This document shows, one piece after another, positions 5,577 to 6,393 of a DNA stretch of 6,393 nucleotides. The notes under the pieces are model-generated. The model saw only the letters and a program-made list of their open reading frames with translations, was not told the DNA's origin and did not search any database. Within the stretch, counting starts at the first letter, position 1; each line of letters begins with the position of its first letter. Origin of the DNA: an uncultured Balneolaceae bacterium (GTDB lineage: Bacteria > Bacteroidota > Rhodothermia > Balneolales > Balneolaceae); contig CALKWT010000222.1 in NCBI GenBank assembly GCA_938003885.1, positions 1-6,393 on the forward strand. Reading direction: 5' to 3'. A program made the translations under genes and the position numbers.

Positions 5577-6393
5577 ATGGCAAAAAGATGGTCTGCCTTA
5601 CTACTGCTATTCGTTCTGACCCCCTTACTTTCTGAAGGCCGATTCATGGATGCAAATCCAGATCCGGAGAATAGAATGCTTGAACGCTATGAGCTGGCTG
5701 AATCGATGCTCAGCTGGAACCTGACAAACAAAGTGTTCAGAAATAATATCCAGCTCTATCAGATCGATGAAACACGATTCTGGTATCGTGTAAATGAGCG
5801 GCAGCAAAACCGTTATTACCTTGTGGATACAGAGCGTGGGGTCAAAACTTCAGCATTCGATGAAGAGCGTCTGGCCGCCGCGATGGAATCAGCTGCTCAG
5901 GATGCAGGCATTCCTGCCCCCTCGCTGAATCTACTTCCCCGTCTCACCATTTCAGCTGATCTGCTGACCATCTCATTTATTTACTCAAATAAAACGTGGA
6001 CCTGCACTCTAAACTCTTATGAGTGTGTGATTGCAGGAGATGTACTTTCGCCTCTGCCCAACTCCGTAGTTTCACCTGATGGGAAAAAGGCTGCCTTCCG
6101 GAAAGATCACAACATCTGGATCCAGGATCTGGAAACAGGCGAGCAGTATCAGATCACGAAAGATGGTGAAGAGAATTACGGATATGGAACGGATAACCAT
6201 GGCTGGCGAAGGTCCGAAAGGCCCATCTTGACCTGGTCGCACGACTCCCGTAAGATCGCTACGTTCCGTCAGGATGAACGGGAAGTTCCCACAATGACGC
6301 TCTGGAGAACAGAAGAGGGCAGGCCCGTGGCTGATATTTGGCCCTATGCCCTGCCTGGTGACGATGTGGTTCCCATGCTCGAACGGGTTGTAG
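5577..6393 (+). CDS. Dipeptidyl peptidase IV-like S9 peptidase, N-terminal part (runs off the edge)
   Basis: The first 272 codons are open to the right edge; the stop and catalytic domain lie outside the window. The N-terminus is a likely Sec signal peptide: Lys3-Arg4, then a hydrophobic core SALLLLFVLTPLL (residues 6-18). There is no lipobox cysteine, so a periplasmic or secreted enzyme is expected. After a family-variable region (30-160) come features of the DPP IV N-terminal beta-propeller. These are SPDGKKAAFRKDHNIWIQDL (166-185), the QITKDGEENYGYG stretch (192-204), WSHDSRKIATFRQDERE (220-236), and a YALPGDD segment (257-263) like the YPKPGDxN motif. Family members cleave dipeptides, often after proline, from peptide N-termini using a C-terminal alpha/beta-hydrolase with a Ser-Asp-His triad. 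Two cysteines, 143 and 150, could form a disulfide. The ATG at 5577 is chosen because it starts the signal peptide. It has no Shine-Dalgarno sequence. Activity cannot be judged from this part. Confidence 0.88.
   Translation, partial: MAKRWSALLLLFVLTPLLSEGRFMDANPDPENRMLERYELAESMLSWNLTNKVFRNNIQLYQIDETRFWYRVNERQQNRYYLVDTERGVKTSAFDEERLAAAMESAAQDAGIPAPSLNLLPRLTISADLLTISFIYSNKTWTCTLNSYECVIAGDVLSPLPNSVVSPDGKKAAFRKDHNIWIQDLETGEQYQITKDGEENYGYGTDNHGWRRSERPILTWSHDSRKIATFRQDEREVPTMTLWRTEEGRPVADIWPYALPGDDVVPMLERVV

Noticed and set aside
5625..5807. 60-residue minus-strand open frame
   Set aside because: Lies antisense within the DPP IV-like coding region, whose plus-strand frame is open from 5577 to the window edge with a signal peptide and propeller motifs.
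1..6393. Search for CRISPR arrays, tRNA or rRNA genes, insertion sequences and attachment sites
   Set aside because: No regularly spaced repeats, cloverleaf-like segments, transposase motifs or terminal inverted repeats were seen anywhere in the window.

Overview
The window looks like ordinary chromosomal DNA from a member of the Bacteroidota/Balneolota side of the tree; a Balneolaceae-like marine or halophilic bacterium is my best guess. The grounds are the gene set (a DUF3822-like protein beside rsmD and coaD, a DinF-type MATE transporter, a SixA-like phosphatase with the RHAKSSW signature, a secreted DPP IV-type peptidase), mid-range base composition, and the near absence of Shine-Dalgarno sequences before most genes. 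The placement is inferred from protein flavour and gene order, not from a marker-gene comparison.

Layout. Positions 1-65 are an extremely GC-rich edge (about 78% G+C in the first 60 bases) with no assignable gene. Positions 66-2493 on the minus strand form a tight four-gene operon. In transcription order it holds a small membrane-anchored protein with a pseudopilin-like segment (2017-2493), a DUF3822-like protein (1143-2015), rsmD (595-1146) and coaD (66-560). Joints of 1 bp, a 4-bp ATGA overlap and 34 bp indicate co-transcription, and a good housekeeping-type promoter lies at 2532-2561. Positions 2494-2971 are a 478-bp divergent intergenic region. Besides that promoter it holds a long imperfect hairpin (2865-2939) and a strong but oddly placed Shine-Dalgarno sequence (2949-2954) just before the plus-strand MATE gene.

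Positions 2972-6393 are all read on the plus strand: a DinF-family MATE efflux protein (TTG start), a SixA-like histidine phosphatase (GTG start), an acidic 116-residue protein of unknown function, and the first 272 codons of an S9B/DPP IV-like peptidase that runs off the right edge. The gaps of 107, 193 and 139 bp leave room for separate promoters, so these four need not be one operon.

Functionally, the minus-strand cluster joins coenzyme A synthesis (CoaD) to ribosome maturation (RsmD), with two less understood proteins upstream. The plus-strand genes are a transporter, a small cytoplasmic phosphatase, an unknown and an exported peptidase, with no evident shared pathway. I did not find a clearly new multi-gene system. 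The most useful leads are the structured leader and start region of the MATE gene, the pilin-like anchored protein heading the coaD operon, and the abrupt GC-rich left edge.
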